Origin: an uncultured Hungatella sp.
GTDB lineage: Bacteria > Bacillota > Clostridia > Lachnospirales > Lachnospiraceae
Direction of reading: 5' to 3'
DNA: 34,222 nucleotides
NCBI GenBank assembly: GCA_949879025.1
Contig: CATLBO010000028.1
Location: forward strand, 1 to 34,222
Position numbers and translations under genes: made by a program. How positions within the stretch are numbered: the first letter of the stretch is position 1; each line of letters begins with the position of its first letter. This document shows positions 15,631 to 24,290 of the stretch, piece by piece. The notes below the pieces were generated by a model. It searched no databases and had not been told where the DNA came from. It saw nothing but the letters and a program-made list of their open reading frames with translations.

Positions 15631-15873
15631 TCATTCCTGCATATCCTGAATGCAGTATTGCTTTAATATTTCTATATTTGTTTCTGTCGTATCCGAAATT
15701 TTTAATTGCAATGGCCTTGAAATGTCCATGCTGAGGATACCCATAATAGATCTGGCCTCAACCACATAATGTCCGGAACATAAGGCAAACTTCCCTTTCA
15801 TGTTTGCAATGGCAGTTTCAAATTTTTTGATCAGGTCAAAACTTCCCAGATATATATTTAAAGTTGCAGACAT
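15631..15873 (-). CDS. HPr-like protein lacking the catalytic histidine (Crh-like)
   Basis: An 80-residue protein with the length and C-terminal pattern of PTS phosphocarrier HPr. It retains ARSIMGILSMD (residues 40-50), whose Ser42 aligns with the regulatory Ser46 of HPr, but where HPr has the LHARPA active-site segment it reads FDLIKKFE, so the His15 equivalent is absent. Bacillus Crh has the same combination, so a regulatory rather than sugar-transport role is likely (inference). ATG 15873 is chosen because GGAGGGAGGAAACAA precedes it. It is the last gene of operon B, 24 bases after dapA. Confidence 0.8.
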   Translation of the reverse strand: MSATLNIYLGSFDLIKKFETAIANMKGKFALCSGHYVVEARSIMGILSMDISRPLQLKISDTTETNIEILKQYCIQDMQE

Positions 15874-15897
15874 TTGTTTCCTCCCTCCTGGCATCTT

Positions 15898-16785
15898 TCA
15901 TCCTAAGATGCCGTATGCTTTCATCGCCAGCTCCAACCTTCTTTTGTTTGTTTCTTCCAGTTCTGTAAGGGGCATTCTTGGTATGCCTGCCGCAAATCCC
16001 ATAAGGTTCAGGGCGCTCTTTACCGGAATGGGATTTACTTCACAAAACAAAGCCTCAATCAATTCCATGGATTGCAGCTGCAGTGCGGCGCTCTTAGCAG
16101 TCTTTCCTTCAAAATACAGCTGGCAGATATCGTGTGTCTGCCTGGGCACCACATTGGACAGAACAGAAATGACACCCTTTCCGCCCAAAGAAAGAACCGG
16201 CACAATTTGGTCGTCATTGCCCGAATATACGTCTACATCGCCCTCTGCCAAAGCCAAAAGTCTCGCTGTCTGGGAAATATTCCCTCCTGCATCCTTTACC
16301 CCTACAATATTTTTTACTTCACGGCACAGTCTGACAATCGTTTCTGGCTGAATATTACATCCTGTCCTACCCGGCACATTATACAGCAGTACCGGAATCT
16401 GAATAGCCTCAGCTACCGTTTTAAAATGCTGATACAGCCCATTCTGGGTTGCCTTATTATAGTAAGGCGAAACCAGCAGAATACCATCCGCCCCCGCTTT
16501 TTCTGCCTCCACAGAAAGCTCCACTGCTGTATTTGTGCAGTTTGAACCTGTTCCTGCAATCACCGGCAGCCTTCCGGCCACTGTCCTGACACAGTGCCGG
16601 ATCAGGTTCAGCTGCTCCCCATGTGTGAGCGTGGATGCCTCCCCGCTGGTCCCGGCTACAATGATGGCATCCGATCCGTTCTGTATCTGGAATTCTGCCA
16701 GTCTGTCAAACTCTATATAATTGATGCTCCCATCTTCATGGAAGGGCGTTATGATTGCTACGCCGGCTCCCTTAAAAATCGACAT
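15898..16785 (-). CDS. dapA: 4-hydroxy-tetrahydrodipicolinate synthase
   Basis: A 295-residue TIM-barrel aldolase of the DapA family. It catalyses condensation of pyruvate with aspartate semialdehyde in the lysine and diaminopimelate pathway. The key residues are present: Thr46 and Ser47 in GTSGEAST, Tyr109 in [12 protein letters not shown], Tyr135 and Arg140 in LYNVPGRTG, and the Schiff-base lysine K164 in VGVKDAGG. Start ATG 16785 has GGAGG inside the end of cysE, with which it overlaps by 28 bp, so the two are tightly coupled. It lacks the rest of the lysine pathway here, so it may be a second, specialised copy. A related aldolase activity cannot be excluded. Confidence 0.9.
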   Translation of the reverse strand: MSIFKGAGVAIITPFHEDGSINYIEFDRLAEFQIQNGSDAIIVAGTSGEASTLTHGEQLNLIRHCVRTVAGRLPVIAGTGSNCTNTAVELSVEAEKAGADGILLVSPYYNKATQNGLYQHFKTVAEAIQIPVLLYNVPGRTGCNIQPETIVRLCREVKNIVGVKDAGGNISQTARLLALAEGDVDVYSGNDDQIVPVLSLGGKGVISVLSNVVPRQTHDICQLYFEGKTAKSAALQLQSMELIEALFCEVNPIPVKSALNLMGFAAGIPRMPLTELEETNKRRLELAMKAYGILG

Positions 16786-17342
16786 GCCCCTTCCTCCTTC
16801 TGGCTGTGATAAATCTTCGTTGGCTGTTCTTCCCGTACAAGGCGCCCCTGTGTCCCAACCACTGTGGCACCGGCAGGAACCTCCTTCAGTACAACGGTTC
16901 CTGCTCCGATTCTGGCACCTTCCCCTACGGTAAAACTGCCCAAGATTTTAGCGCCTGTGCCAATAATCACGTTATCTTTGATGGTCGGATGACGCTTTCC
17001 CTGTTCTTTTCCTACCCCTCCAAGGGTAACTCCGTGATACATGGTAACATTGTCCCCAATCTCTGCAGTCTCGCCAATGACCACTCCATTTCCGTGATCT
17101 ATAAAAAGCCCTTTTCCAATCACTGCACCCGGATGAATCTCAATCCCGGTTTTTCTTGCAGCCCTCTGGGAAATCCATCTTGCAAGGAAATAATGCTTTC
17201 CCAGATACAGCTTATGTGCCAGCCGATAATACAAAACTGCCCTGAATCCGGGATACAGGATAATCTCCAGATTGCTTTTGATTGCAGGATCTCTTTCACG
17301 GATTACCTTTGCTTCCGCTTCCAAATAAGAAATAATACCCAT
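16758..17342 (-). CDS. cysE: Serine O-acetyltransferase (EpsC-type CysE)
   Basis: A 194-residue serine acetyltransferase of the short EpsC type. It forms O-acetylserine, the precursor of cysteine. The N-terminal helical part contains [27 protein letters not shown]. The hexapeptide beta-helix carries the diagnostic [24 protein letters not shown] with catalytic Asp and His, then [23 protein letters not shown] 17342 follows GGAAGGAAAGG. No O-acetylserine sulfhydrylase (cysK) is in the window, so its product must be used by an enzyme elsewhere or by a dedicated pathway. It overlaps dapA by 28 bp in operon B. Confidence 0.92.
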   Translation of the reverse strand: MGIISYLEAEAKVIRERDPAIKSNLEIILYPGFRAVLYYRLAHKLYLGKHYFLARWISQRAARKTGIEIHPGAVIGKGLFIDHGNGVVIGETAEIGDNVTMYHGVTLGGVGKEQGKRHPTIKDNVIIGTGAKILGSFTVGEGARIGAGTVVLKEVPAGATVVGTQGRLVREEQPTKIYHSQKEEGACRFLREPA

Positions 17343-17365
17343 ATCCTTTCCTTCCTGTTTTCCGT

Positions 17366-18049
17366 TTACGGCTGTGAAATCTGGATAATCTTATTGCCCC
17401 ATCCTTCCAGCACCGGGTTTTCTTCCACTGCCGTTATAAATTCTTCCGTTGCATCAAATGTACCGATCTTTGTATATTCTGCTGAAATCTCCGCATCGTG
17501 GTAAAACAATACGATACGGTTAGGATCGGAATAAAATACGTCCCCCGCCTTTGCCTCTGTCACGGTTTCCGAATGGTCAGGAATCTCATACCTGCTAGGG
17601 ATATCATAATACTGCAGCACACTGTAGTCCGCATCCGGATCACGTTCATAGATGGGAAGTCTCCAGTCCGAAGTCCCCACATACCTTGCGATGGCTTCCG
17701 CAGTTTCATTGTCCAAAAGCGTCATCATAAAAGCCTCTCCGTTATCTCCGAACCGGACTTCCAACTGTGCGCTGCCGCTTTCAGCCGTCTGAGCCCCGCC
17801 AGACTGATTCTCCATACCGGCAATGTCCTCTGTATCGGTACGGTTTTCCGAAGGCTTCTCTGCTCCGGCATGTCCAATATTCGGATCATCTCCCACAACA
17901 TTGCTGCCCTCAGCAGCCGTATCTCTTGCCCTTTCGGTATCCTGGCCGTTCTGTCCGCATCCCACCAGAAGCATGGCCGAAAGTGCCGCTGCCGCCATCA
18001 TCCCCATTCCTCTTTTTACCATAATTGTCCTGTAGTTGTTGTTCTTCAT
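17366..18049 (-). CDS. Lipoprotein with a cyclophilin-like domain (operon B)
   Basis: A 227-residue protein (ATG 18049; ATG 18061 is an alternative, and neither has a perfect ribosome binding site). The signal peptide ends with a lipobox LLVGC (Cys31). A disordered acidic linker (residues about 32-90) leads to a cyclophilin-like domain (about 90-215): [31 protein letters not shown], then [31 protein letters not shown]. This repeats the order seen in the operon A protein (loss-of-substituent helix, then a GD-hydrophobic-strand block, then FY and a KIG turn). It sits between the ABC permease and cysE, so an extracytoplasmic partner role for the transporter is possible (inference). Confidence 0.85.
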   Translation of the reverse strand: MKNNNYRTIMVKRGMGMMAAAALSAMLLVGCGQNGQDTERARDTAAEGSNVVGDDPNIGHAGAEKPSENRTDTEDIAGMENQSGGAQTAESGSAQLEVRFGDNGEAFMMTLLDNETAEAIARYVGTSDWRLPIYERDPDADYSVLQYYDIPSRYEIPDHSETVTEAKAGDVFYSDPNRIVLFYHDAEISAEYTKIGTFDATEEFITAVEENPVLEGWGNKIIQISQP

Positions 18050-18111
18050 TTTTGTTTCCATCCTTTCTTTATTTTTATTGCCTGTTATTTCGATTTTCTT
18101 TCCATCATGTT

Positions 18112-20487
18112 TTAAGATTCCGCTGTCAACACGTTCATGTCCTCCTTTCTGATCCTGCCTGATAACAGCCAGGCGAGCCCAAAGAATAACAAGATTACTA
18201 TTCCACCCGGAAGGAGAACACTTCCAAGTGTATTCCCCGATGCGAAATTGCTTATCCCGGCCAGACGCATGACAGTAGACACAACAGGGTCAGTGAACCC
18301 AATAGCCGCCATCGTCCCAATCACTGCCCCAGCCGCTGCCACCAGTCCAAAGCGGAAGGCAAAGGAGATCCGGAGCATCCGGACAGAGCATCCGATGGAT
18401 TTATAGATTCCCATATCCTTCCGCTCCGCATCCAGAATCTTTGTCCCTGCCATTCCCGTGACAATACAGATAAATACTGCACTCATTCCATACAGGACAA
18501 GAATCATCAGATGCATGGCAGATATGATTCCAAAAAGCCCAGGCCAGGAATTTTCATGGACATGGACGTCCCCGCCATAGGCTTGTTCCAAAGCCTCGGT
18601 AATAGCCTGTTTCTGGGAAACGTCTTCCAGGAAATAATGGTAACACCACAGGCGGCTGTCATCCTCTCCGATGGAGAGATACCCTTCCCTGCTCATTCCC
18701 AGATTTGCCCCCATATCGTTGGCACAGTGGTAGATTCCTGAAACCGTAAACTCCCTGCTGCCTTTATTTCCACGGATTGTAACGGAATCTCCTACATCTG
18801 CTCCCAGGTCTGCTGCCAGCGCCTCTGTCAGCACTACCTGATCGGCCTCTCTGCTGGTCTGCCCCCTGCTGATGTGGAAACGCTCCGGCTCTGTGATTAC
18901 ATTTGCCGTATAATTTGTTCCGTTCACGGAAATGCTGGGCATGGCTAACAGATAGCTGTCTATGATATCCGTATAGGAAAGCACCATCTGTTCCATTTCT
19001 TCTACAGGAAGTTTTCCCATAACCTGCACGCCCAGGTCAAGGTCTGCCGGATTAAAGGCATCCATCATCCCCTTCCCGTCCGTCCCCAGCCAGCTGTTCA
19101 TCCTACCTGCCAGGGATGCGAAGAACACCAGAAGTGCCGCTACCAGACAGGCACTCGCATAACGCCTCCTGCCCGTCAAAACCTGCCGCAACGCCAGATG
19201 GAACGTGAGCCCTTTTGCCCGAAGCCCATTGCGGAAAAAAGTGGTTCCTGACACGGATACCCTATCTGATTCTCCCCGGATGGCTGCCATCGGCGTAATC
19301 TTCCGAATTTTACGAAGGCGCAGGATACAAAAGCCAGCCGGAACCAACAGGAGAATTGCAAATATCCCCACACAGGGCAGAAGCGGAAAACGAACTGGGA
19401 GCAGGACTCCCGTAGTGGTAACGGTCATCCGGCTCACCATCCCTGCCATTGGAACCGCTAAAAGCATCCCCAGAATGATGCCGACTCCCATCGCTCCCCC
19501 ATACTGTACCAGCAGCTGACCGGAAAGTTTCCTGCCTGTAAAGCCAAGAGTTTTTAAAATCCCAAAATTTTTCCATTCCTGCTCCACCAGTCCGGAAATG
19601 CTGTGTCCCATTACCGCCATGGCAACTCCCAGCAAAACCACCGCAAAAGCCGCCATGATCGCACAAAATGCATTCTGGAGGATTGCCATGAAACCGGCAA
19701 TCGTATCTGCGCTGTGGATAAATTCCGTATACATGGAAAGAGGCGTGTTCTCTGTTAGCTCCCTGTTCATTTCGGAAGCGTTCATGCCGCTTTTTGTTTC
19801 AATATGGATCATGCCCCCGTCCCTGGCCAGGGCGTCCATCCCGGTTTCCTCTATGACAGAGCAGATTTGCTCATAGGTCTTTCCTGCGATCAGAAACCCT
19901 TTCATCCCAATCATGGAGCTGCCCATAAAAGGATCTTCATAATAACCCGCCACCGTCAGGCTTAACTTACGCCCGCCTCTGGCAATGGGAAAGGTAATTG
20001 TATCACCAGGCTCCAGATCCATCATGGATTTCATGGAAGGGGAAACGTACACTTCATCTTCCCTGATTTCTTCCGGAGCTTTTGCATAACCGGAAAGATT
20101 ATTCTGAAAGAAACGATACCTGTCCCCAAAGGAAGCTTCGCTTCCTTGAGAGTTCCATGGAATCATCTGCCCCTCGCTGTCAGATTCCATGCCGTTTGCC
20201 TCATATTCAGAAAAAACCAGTTCCTGAACCTCCGCTCCCTCTACCCCTTCCTGTTCCCGGATACTTTCCAGCAGGAATTCCATATCCGGCACATCCGATG
20301 CCCATGCGGTAAGATCTCCAAAACCTGCCCTCTCCATTTCTTCCCGGATATAGCTGTTTCCCACAAGCGCAATCATCAGTACCGTTGTCAGGGAAAGCGC
20401 TGTCAGGAACAAAAGGATTCCAATTCCGATATAACTACCCTTATGCCGTTTCATTCCCGCACGTATCATAATCTGATTTTCCAACAT
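18112..20487 (-). CDS. ABC transporter permease, double FtsX-type
   Basis: A 791-residue membrane protein with two FtsX-like modules. An N-terminal transmembrane helix (about 19-43) is followed by a large extracytoplasmic domain (about 45-265), three helices (about 265-385), a further helix near 435-460, a second extracytoplasmic domain (about 460-655), and three C-terminal helices (about 655-780). This layout matches MacB/LolC-like and bacitracin-type mechanotransmission permeases rather than solute channels. ATG 20487 has GGGAGGTG about 10 bases upstream. The ATPase stop is 15 bases before it, so the two form one transporter. It may act in antimicrobial-peptide or envelope stress defence or lipoprotein handling (inference). 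Confidence 0.88.
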   Translation of the reverse strand: MLENQIMIRAGMKRHKGSYIGIGILLFLTALSLTTVLMIALVGNSYIREEMERAGFGDLTAWASDVPDMEFLLESIREQEGVEGAEVQELVFSEYEANGMESDSEGQMIPWNSQGSEASFGDRYRFFQNNLSGYAKAPEEIREDEVYVSPSMKSMMDLEPGDTITFPIARGGRKLSLTVAGYYEDPFMGSSMIGMKGFLIAGKTYEQICSVIEETGMDALARDGGMIHIETKSGMNASEMNRELTENTPLSMYTEFIHSADTIAGFMAILQNAFCAIMAAFAVVLLGVAMAVMGHSISGLVEQEWKNFGILKTLGFTGRKLSGQLLVQYGGAMGVGIILGMLLAVPMAGMVSRMTVTTTGVLLPVRFPLLPCVGIFAILLLVPAGFCILRLRKIRKITPMAAIRGESDRVSVSGTTFFRNGLRAKGLTFHLALRQVLTGRRRYASACLVAALLVFFASLAGRMNSWLGTDGKGMMDAFNPADLDLGVQVMGKLPVEEMEQMVLSYTDIIDSYLLAMPSISVNGTNYTANVITEPERFHISRGQTSREADQVVLTEALAADLGADVGDSVTIRGNKGSREFTVSGIYHCANDMGANLGMSREGYLSIGEDDSRLWCYHYFLEDVSQKQAITEALEQAYGGDVHVHENSWPGLFGIISAMHLMILVLYGMSAVFICIVTGMAGTKILDAERKDMGIYKSIGCSVRMLRISFAFRFGLVAAAGAVIGTMAAIGFTDPVVSTVMRLAGISNFASGNTLGSVLLPGGIVILLFFGLAWLLSGRIRKEDMNVLTAES

Positions 20488-20502
20488 AAACCATGCACCT
20501 CC

Positions 20503-21264
20503 CTACCACCTGAGCCTGGAAAGCCACTGGCTTACATCTCTTTCCCGCTGCTTTTCTTCCATCTCGTTATAAGGCTTCAAAGCCAGTTCATCGCAGACCT
20601 TTCCATCCTCCAGATAAAGAATCCGGTTCCCTCTGGCTGCTGCCTGCAGGTCATGGGTCACCATCAGGATGCTCTGCCCTTTTCGGTTTAAATCCGTTAA
20701 AAGTCCCAGAACTTCACGGGTATTTGCCTGGTTTAATGCGCCTGTAGGCTCATCGGCAAACAAAAGTCCCGGCTTTCCAATCATAGCTCTGGCAATGGCC
20801 GCCCTTTGCGCCTCACCACCGGATACCTGGGAGGACAGTCTGTCCTTCGCCTCTTCCACATCCATCTGCCGCAGGAGATTTGCCGCCCTTTCTTTTACCT
20901 TTTCGGCACTGTCCTTTTTGCTCACATATCCCGCCACCAGCACATTTTCCAAAAGCGTCAGGTTACTGACCAGATGGGTCTGCTGGAATACAAATCCAAA
21001 TTCCTCCGCCCGAAGCCTGGCCATCCGGTTTTCTGAAAGACCGCTGATCTCCTGATCCCGGTAGAGCACGCGGCCTCTGCTTATCTGATCCATGCCGCTT
21101 AAACTATATAAAAGCGTAGATTTCCCGGCTCCTGACGGCCCCATGATAACGGTAAAATCTTTTTCAAATATTTTGATGTCAATTCCATCAAGGACTTTTG
21201 TTTCCGCCTTTCCCTGCCGAAAAACTCTGGTGATCTTTTCTCCCTGTAATATCGTATCTGCCAT
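20503..21264 (-). CDS. ABC transporter ATP-binding protein (MacB/BceA-like)
   Basis: A 253-residue ATPase with Walker A GPSGAGKS (residues 42-49), Q-loop region FVFQQTHLVSNLTLLENV, signature SGGEAQR (148-154), Walker B with LLFADEPTGALN, and the switch histidine in MVTHDLQAAARGNRI. The NLTLLENV and DEPTGALN texts fit the MacB/LolD/BceA class, which pairs with FtsX-type permeases. It lies 15 bases upstream of its permease. Only 3 bases separate it from the AMP ligase upstream. Confidence 0.92.
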   Translation of the reverse strand: MADTILQGEKITRVFRQGKAETKVLDGIDIKIFEKDFTVIMGPSGAGKSTLLYSLSGMDQISRGRVLYRDQEISGLSENRMARLRAEEFGFVFQQTHLVSNLTLLENVLVAGYVSKKDSAEKVKERAANLLRQMDVEEAKDRLSSQVSGGEAQRAAIARAMIGKPGLLFADEPTGALNQANTREVLGLLTDLNRKGQSILMVTHDLQAAARGNRILYLEDGKVCDELALKPYNEMEEKQRERDVSQWLSRLRW

Positions 21265-21267
21265 TTG

Positions 21268-22620
21268 TTACGCCACCTTTCCCTTTAATATCAAAGGTTT
21301 TTTTCCTGTTCGGATGTCTGGTAGAATTTCATTTACAAAATTTACATAGAACTGCACAAAATCCAGTTTTTTCTCTGACAGGATTTCCCTCATCTGTTGC
21401 AGCATCTCCTGTCTGATTCTTTCTTTTGATGCTCCATGCTCTGTTTCTGCAAACATCTCAAAAGTGTCTTTTGTAGTCTGCCGGAACTGGTAATCTTTCA
21501 GCCCCTCGATGCAGAACCCTTCAATCGCCAGCGGATGGAGAAATTCCCTGTTTCCCCTTCCGTCCTCAAACCAAAGGACATCCTCGTTCCGTCCCAGAAG
21601 CCCCACTGCTCTGGTGAATGGAAGCTCCCCTCCCTCTGGCGCTTTCAGCGTCAGCCGGTCAGAAAGGCGATACCGGATCAGCGGCTGCGCATAATTATAA
21701 AGGCAGGTAAGGTACATCACTCCGTTTTCCACCTCAATGACATTCATATCGTCAAACAGAAGCATCCCGTCCTTTGGGTTGGTTTCCACTCCAAGAGCCA
21801 GGGACTCACTAGAACCATAGAAATTGACCACCTGTGTCCGGAATATCTTTTCCAGATAGATGCGTAAGCTTGTTCCCAACGGTTCTCCACAGGAGATTAC
21901 CCTTTCCGCATCCAGACTGACTTCCCCATTCTCCATCAGCTGTGCCAGAATTTTGATAGCAGACGGATAGCCTATAACGATATTGGGCTTAAACGCTTTC
22001 AGCTGGCTGATCCATTCTGTGACCGGCGTTTTGATGTCCAGATAGAGCTGGCTGGCGCCGACTCCACGAGTCCCGTCTCCCACCGCCATAGCGCCTCCAT
22101 ATCTCCCGTCTGTGGCCGCTATATAGACAATTCTGGGACGTTTCATCAGGAGTCTCAAAATCTGCGGCATGGACATTCCCCAAAGAGCCGCCCGGATGAT
22201 ACCCAGAAGCATCTGGCTCCAAGCATCCCCATCATATACAAAGTATCCGGGTTTCCCGGTGCTGCCGGAGGAATGAACCACATGGTACTTTCCCTGATAA
22301 GGTTTCCTGTCTGCCGCTTCCCCCGCATCAAATTCCCGCAGGTTTTCCTGTTTTAAATCCGGCACTGTGACCAGTTCATCAAAATGCTCCAGAAGTGCCT
22401 GTTTATCAATGGTGGGGAAGCAGGAAAGGGGCAGCGTATCCAACTGTTCTTCCGTAATTCCTGCACGTTCAAAGGCCGTCCGGTAATAAACGGAATGTTC
22501 CCATGCGTATCTGAGAAGTTTCCGCAATTTTCCATCCTGCAGGGAACGCATCTTATCAGCGCTTAATTTCACATTCTTTTTCAGTCTGTATAAATCTGTT
22601 AAAGTCTTTAAGTAATTCAT
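21268..22620 (-). CDS. AMP-dependent ligase, phenylacetate-CoA ligase (PaaK/CapK) family
   Basis: A 450-residue adenylate-forming enzyme. It has the PaaK-like N-terminus (LRYAWEHSVYYRTAFERAGI), the adenylate-binding loop SSGSTGKP (117-124), an FYGSSES motif (about residue 275) and a YRLSDRLTL motif (about 315). Such enzymes activate a carboxylic acid as acyl-AMP and often make a CoA thioester. The substrate is not readable; CapK-like members also act in polysaccharide or specialised metabolite clusters. ATG 22620 is chosen for GAGGAGGACGAAA upstream. It lies between the Ntn hydrolase and the ABC transporter genes, so activation and removal of an acyl group may be coupled (inference). Confidence 0.85.
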   Translation of the reverse strand: MNYLKTLTDLYRLKKNVKLSADKMRSLQDGKLRKLLRYAWEHSVYYRTAFERAGITEEQLDTLPLSCFPTIDKQALLEHFDELVTVPDLKQENLREFDAGEAADRKPYQGKYHVVHSSGSTGKPGYFVYDGDAWSQMLLGIIRAALWGMSMPQILRLLMKRPRIVYIAATDGRYGGAMAVGDGTRGVGASQLYLDIKTPVTEWISQLKAFKPNIVIGYPSAIKILAQLMENGEVSLDAERVISCGEPLGTSLRIYLEKIFRTQVVNFYGSSESLALGVETNPKDGMLLFDDMNVIEVENGVMYLTCLYNYAQPLIRYRLSDRLTLKAPEGGELPFTRAVGLLGRNEDVLWFEDGRGNREFLHPLAIEGFCIEGLKDYQFRQTTKDTFEMFAETEHGASKERIRQEMLQQMREILSEKKLDFVQFYVNFVNEILPDIRTGKKPLILKGKVA

Positions 22621-22656
22621 TTTCGTCCTCCTCGTCAAGATTGTTGCATGGCTCAC

Positions 22657-23799
22657 CTATTCAACCGAAATGACATATGCCGTTTTATAATTTTCCCTGT
22701 GGTAATAAATCAGTTCCTTTGTTTCCTGATTCATCACAATACTCCATTCGGTAGATTCAAACTCGCCAAAATTATCCTTGCTCACGCTGTCCAGTGCATT
22801 CCGTACCTCTACCTCCGTCATCTCCCTGTGTTCTTCCAATGTCTGGGTAAGGATTTCATACCGGGTATGGGACTGGGCAGTTCCTATTCCCTGCTTCTCC
22901 CCCGAAGCCAGATAAAAGTTAGTGACAACAGGCGTCTTGGTGACAATCATTTCATGATCCACATATTCTACTGCCACGCTCCGGCCGTCCGCATCTGCCA
23001 GAGCCAGATGCACCATCATTCCCATGGAGCTGTGAAAATCATATTGCCGCAGCAGCTCCAGCGCTTCTTCCACATTGGCCGCTTTGTCAAGCAATAACCG
23101 GATTGCCGTGGTAGTAGTAAGGTCAGGCTTTTCCGTATCCTGATTGATACTTGCGGAGTCCTGGATCATATTCACAGAAACCGCCAACCCCTTTTCATTC
23201 ATTCCATCCAGTGGCGCATACAGGGAAACAACCGCCTGCATCTGATCCGGTAATTCTGAAAGGTCAAGTCCTCCAGCCCGGATGAAATCCATATTGACGG
23301 TTGAAACAGAAGCGTATCCATTTTCCGGCCTAGCACTGACAATCAACCCTCTGCACGCATTCCAGTCAAAATTCCTTCCGAACAGATATTCGCCGCCCCG
23401 GTTTTTCACTGACAGGGTACTGCATCCAAAAGGAGCTCCTTCCATATAGATTTCCTGTGCCAGCAGCGATGTGATATATGCCGCAACATCCGTGTCTGAA
23501 CCAGCGCCTCCCTGTTCTAAAAATGTATCAAAGCCATAATCCCCTTCATATCGGACGGTTGACAGCCCTGCTTCCAGTTCTGTGATTTCAGAAGTTGGAG
23601 TGATCCGGACTGTATTCTCATCTTTGTTTCCTTTTTCATTCTCTTCTTCCGTTATTGTTTCTTCCTCTGTCCTGCTTTTCTGCACTTCTTCGCTATGGCT
23701 GTTTACCTCAGTCTGCTCACCGGAATATCTTCCGCATCCTGACAACAGGCACGATATGCCTAAAACTAAAAGCAGACCTATATAAAATCTTTTTTTCAC
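22657..23799 (-). CDS. Exported lipoprotein of the linear-amide C-N hydrolase (choloylglycine hydrolase/C45) family
   Basis: A 380-residue Ntn hydrolase precursor with a GTG start at 23799 (AAAGGAG upstream; the frame extends to 23928 through the leader without support). The signal peptide ends in lipobox LLSGC (Cys21). An acidic linker follows (about 30-70). The catalytic cysteine is internal, Cys125 in FGCSTL. With Cys as residue 1 the GRNFDW motif places Arg and Asp at 17 and 20, the spacing of bile-salt hydrolase Cys2, Arg18 and Asp21. DGMNEKGLAVSVNM also fits the family. An autocleaved propeptide is expected. The amide substrate is unknown. First gene of operon B, with a paralogue in operon C. 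Confidence 0.88.
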   Translation of the reverse strand: MKKRFYIGLLLVLGISCLLSGCGRYSGEQTEVNSHSEEVQKSRTEEETITEEENEKGNKDENTVRITPTSEITELEAGLSTVRYEGDYGFDTFLEQGGAGSDTDVAAYITSLLAQEIYMEGAPFGCSTLSVKNRGGEYLFGRNFDWNACRGLIVSARPENGYASVSTVNMDFIRAGGLDLSELPDQMQAVVSLYAPLDGMNEKGLAVSVNMIQDSASINQDTEKPDLTTTTAIRLLLDKAANVEEALELLRQYDFHSSMGMMVHLALADADGRSVAVEYVDHEMIVTKTPVVTNFYLASGEKQGIGTAQSHTRYEILTQTLEEHREMTEVEVRNALDSVSKDNFGEFESTEWSIVMNQETKELIYYHRENYKTAYVISVE

Positions 23800-23828
23800 T
23801 CCGGCTCCTTTCTGCACATCATTAGAAG

Positions 23829-23880
23829 AATCGCTTCTCTTGCGATTTTTCAGTGTGTAACTTAGAAGTTCTTTACACAC
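23829..23880 (-). promoter_or_regulatory. Two hairpins in the operon B leader
   Basis: GTGTGTAA (23853-23860) pairs with TTACACAC (23873-23880), and AATCGC (23829-23834) pairs with GCGATT (23842-23847). Both lie between the probable transcription start (about 23900) and the GTG at 23799. There is no T run, so they may shape translation or mRNA stability rather than terminate. Confidence 0.4.
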
Positions 23881-23905
23881 TTTTCTCTCTGTGCCTGTAA
23901 CTATA

Positions 23906-23981
23906 ACTATAGCCACCCTAGATAACATGCTTCTAACAGAAAAATAAACAATTTCTAAATGAATTCTTGCAGATTTCTCAA
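23906..23981 (-). promoter_or_regulatory. Promoter B with shared two-component operator
   Basis: Minus-strand operator TTTAGAAATTGTTTA at 23945-23959 and -10 TATAGT at 23906-23911, again exactly 48 bp start to start. The 11-bp half-site series (TTTAG, TTTAT, GTTAG, GTTAT) is the same as in promoter A, and 57 of 61 positions match between 23921-23981 and 14688-14748. It should drive the eight-gene operon B down to the terminator at 15586. Confidence 0.7.
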
Positions 23982-24009
23982 TTACTTTTTGTTTTATGTT
24001 TCTGGATTT

Positions 24010-24046
24010 ATCTTAACAAGATGATATATAAATAGCAAATACTTAT
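24010..24046 (-). promoter_or_regulatory. LysR-type promoter element upstream of promoter B
   Basis: ATAAGTATTTGCTATTT on the minus strand (24030-24046) is identical over 17 bp to the element before the acetyltransferase. With TTGCTA as -35 and a 17-bp spacer, the -10 would be TAAGAT (24010-24015), a weak match. It lies about 70 bp upstream of operator B, giving operon B two stacked inputs. Confidence 0.55.
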
Positions 24047-24172
24047 ACTTTATCTATTTAACAAGGAAATAACTATACAAAAAAAATCGTAATTCACTCC
24101 CAATACAGCCACGCCCACCAAACATAGTCTGACGCATATCTACTCATCCGCACACTCAGACTTCTGCCTGCA

Positions 24173-24231
24173 CAAAAATACCGGTTTTACATGAGCAACA
24201 GATTTATCGCTGTCATTCATGCCAAACCGGT
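24173..24231 (-). terminator. Terminator of operon C
   Basis: ACCGGTTT (24180-24187) pairs with AAACCGGT (24224-24231). The arms between them add ATG/CAT and ACAG/CTGT pairs. On the minus strand a run ATTTTTG follows. It lies 60 bases after the stop codon of the double cyclophilin-like lipoprotein. Confidence 0.7.
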
Positions 24232-24290
24232 GTTTTACATCTGAAATAATATGTTATTTTTTTCTGCATGGACATTGGGTAAGGAACCTC

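Larger units (their letters stand above)
23800..24290. other. Intergenic control region of operon B (491 bp)
   Basis: No gene is supported here. From right to left (minus-strand reading) it holds the terminator of operon C (24173-24231), a LysR-type promoter element (24010-24046), promoter B with the two-component operator (23906-23981), and a leader of about 100 bases containing two perfect hairpins (23853-23880 and 23829-23847). The stretch 24071-24170 shows nothing I can name. Confidence 0.6.

Noticed and set aside
14753-17342. Treating both beta-helix acetyltransferases as serine acetyltransferases
   Set aside because: Only 16758-17342 has the HPGA and [12 protein letters not shown] signature. 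The other has the LacA/Maa-type ending and active-site context.
18112-21264. Interpreting the ABC pair and kinase as a standard BceAB-BceRS bacitracin module
   Set aside because: The kinase has a large extracytoplasmic sensor and is 8 kb away in another operon. The permease has two large external domains rather than the single one typical of BceB.
23800-23928. 43-residue upstream extension of the operon B amidase
   Set aside because: It would start before the lipoprotein signal peptide and contains two leader hairpins. GTG 23799 with AAAGGAG gives a proper signal peptide.
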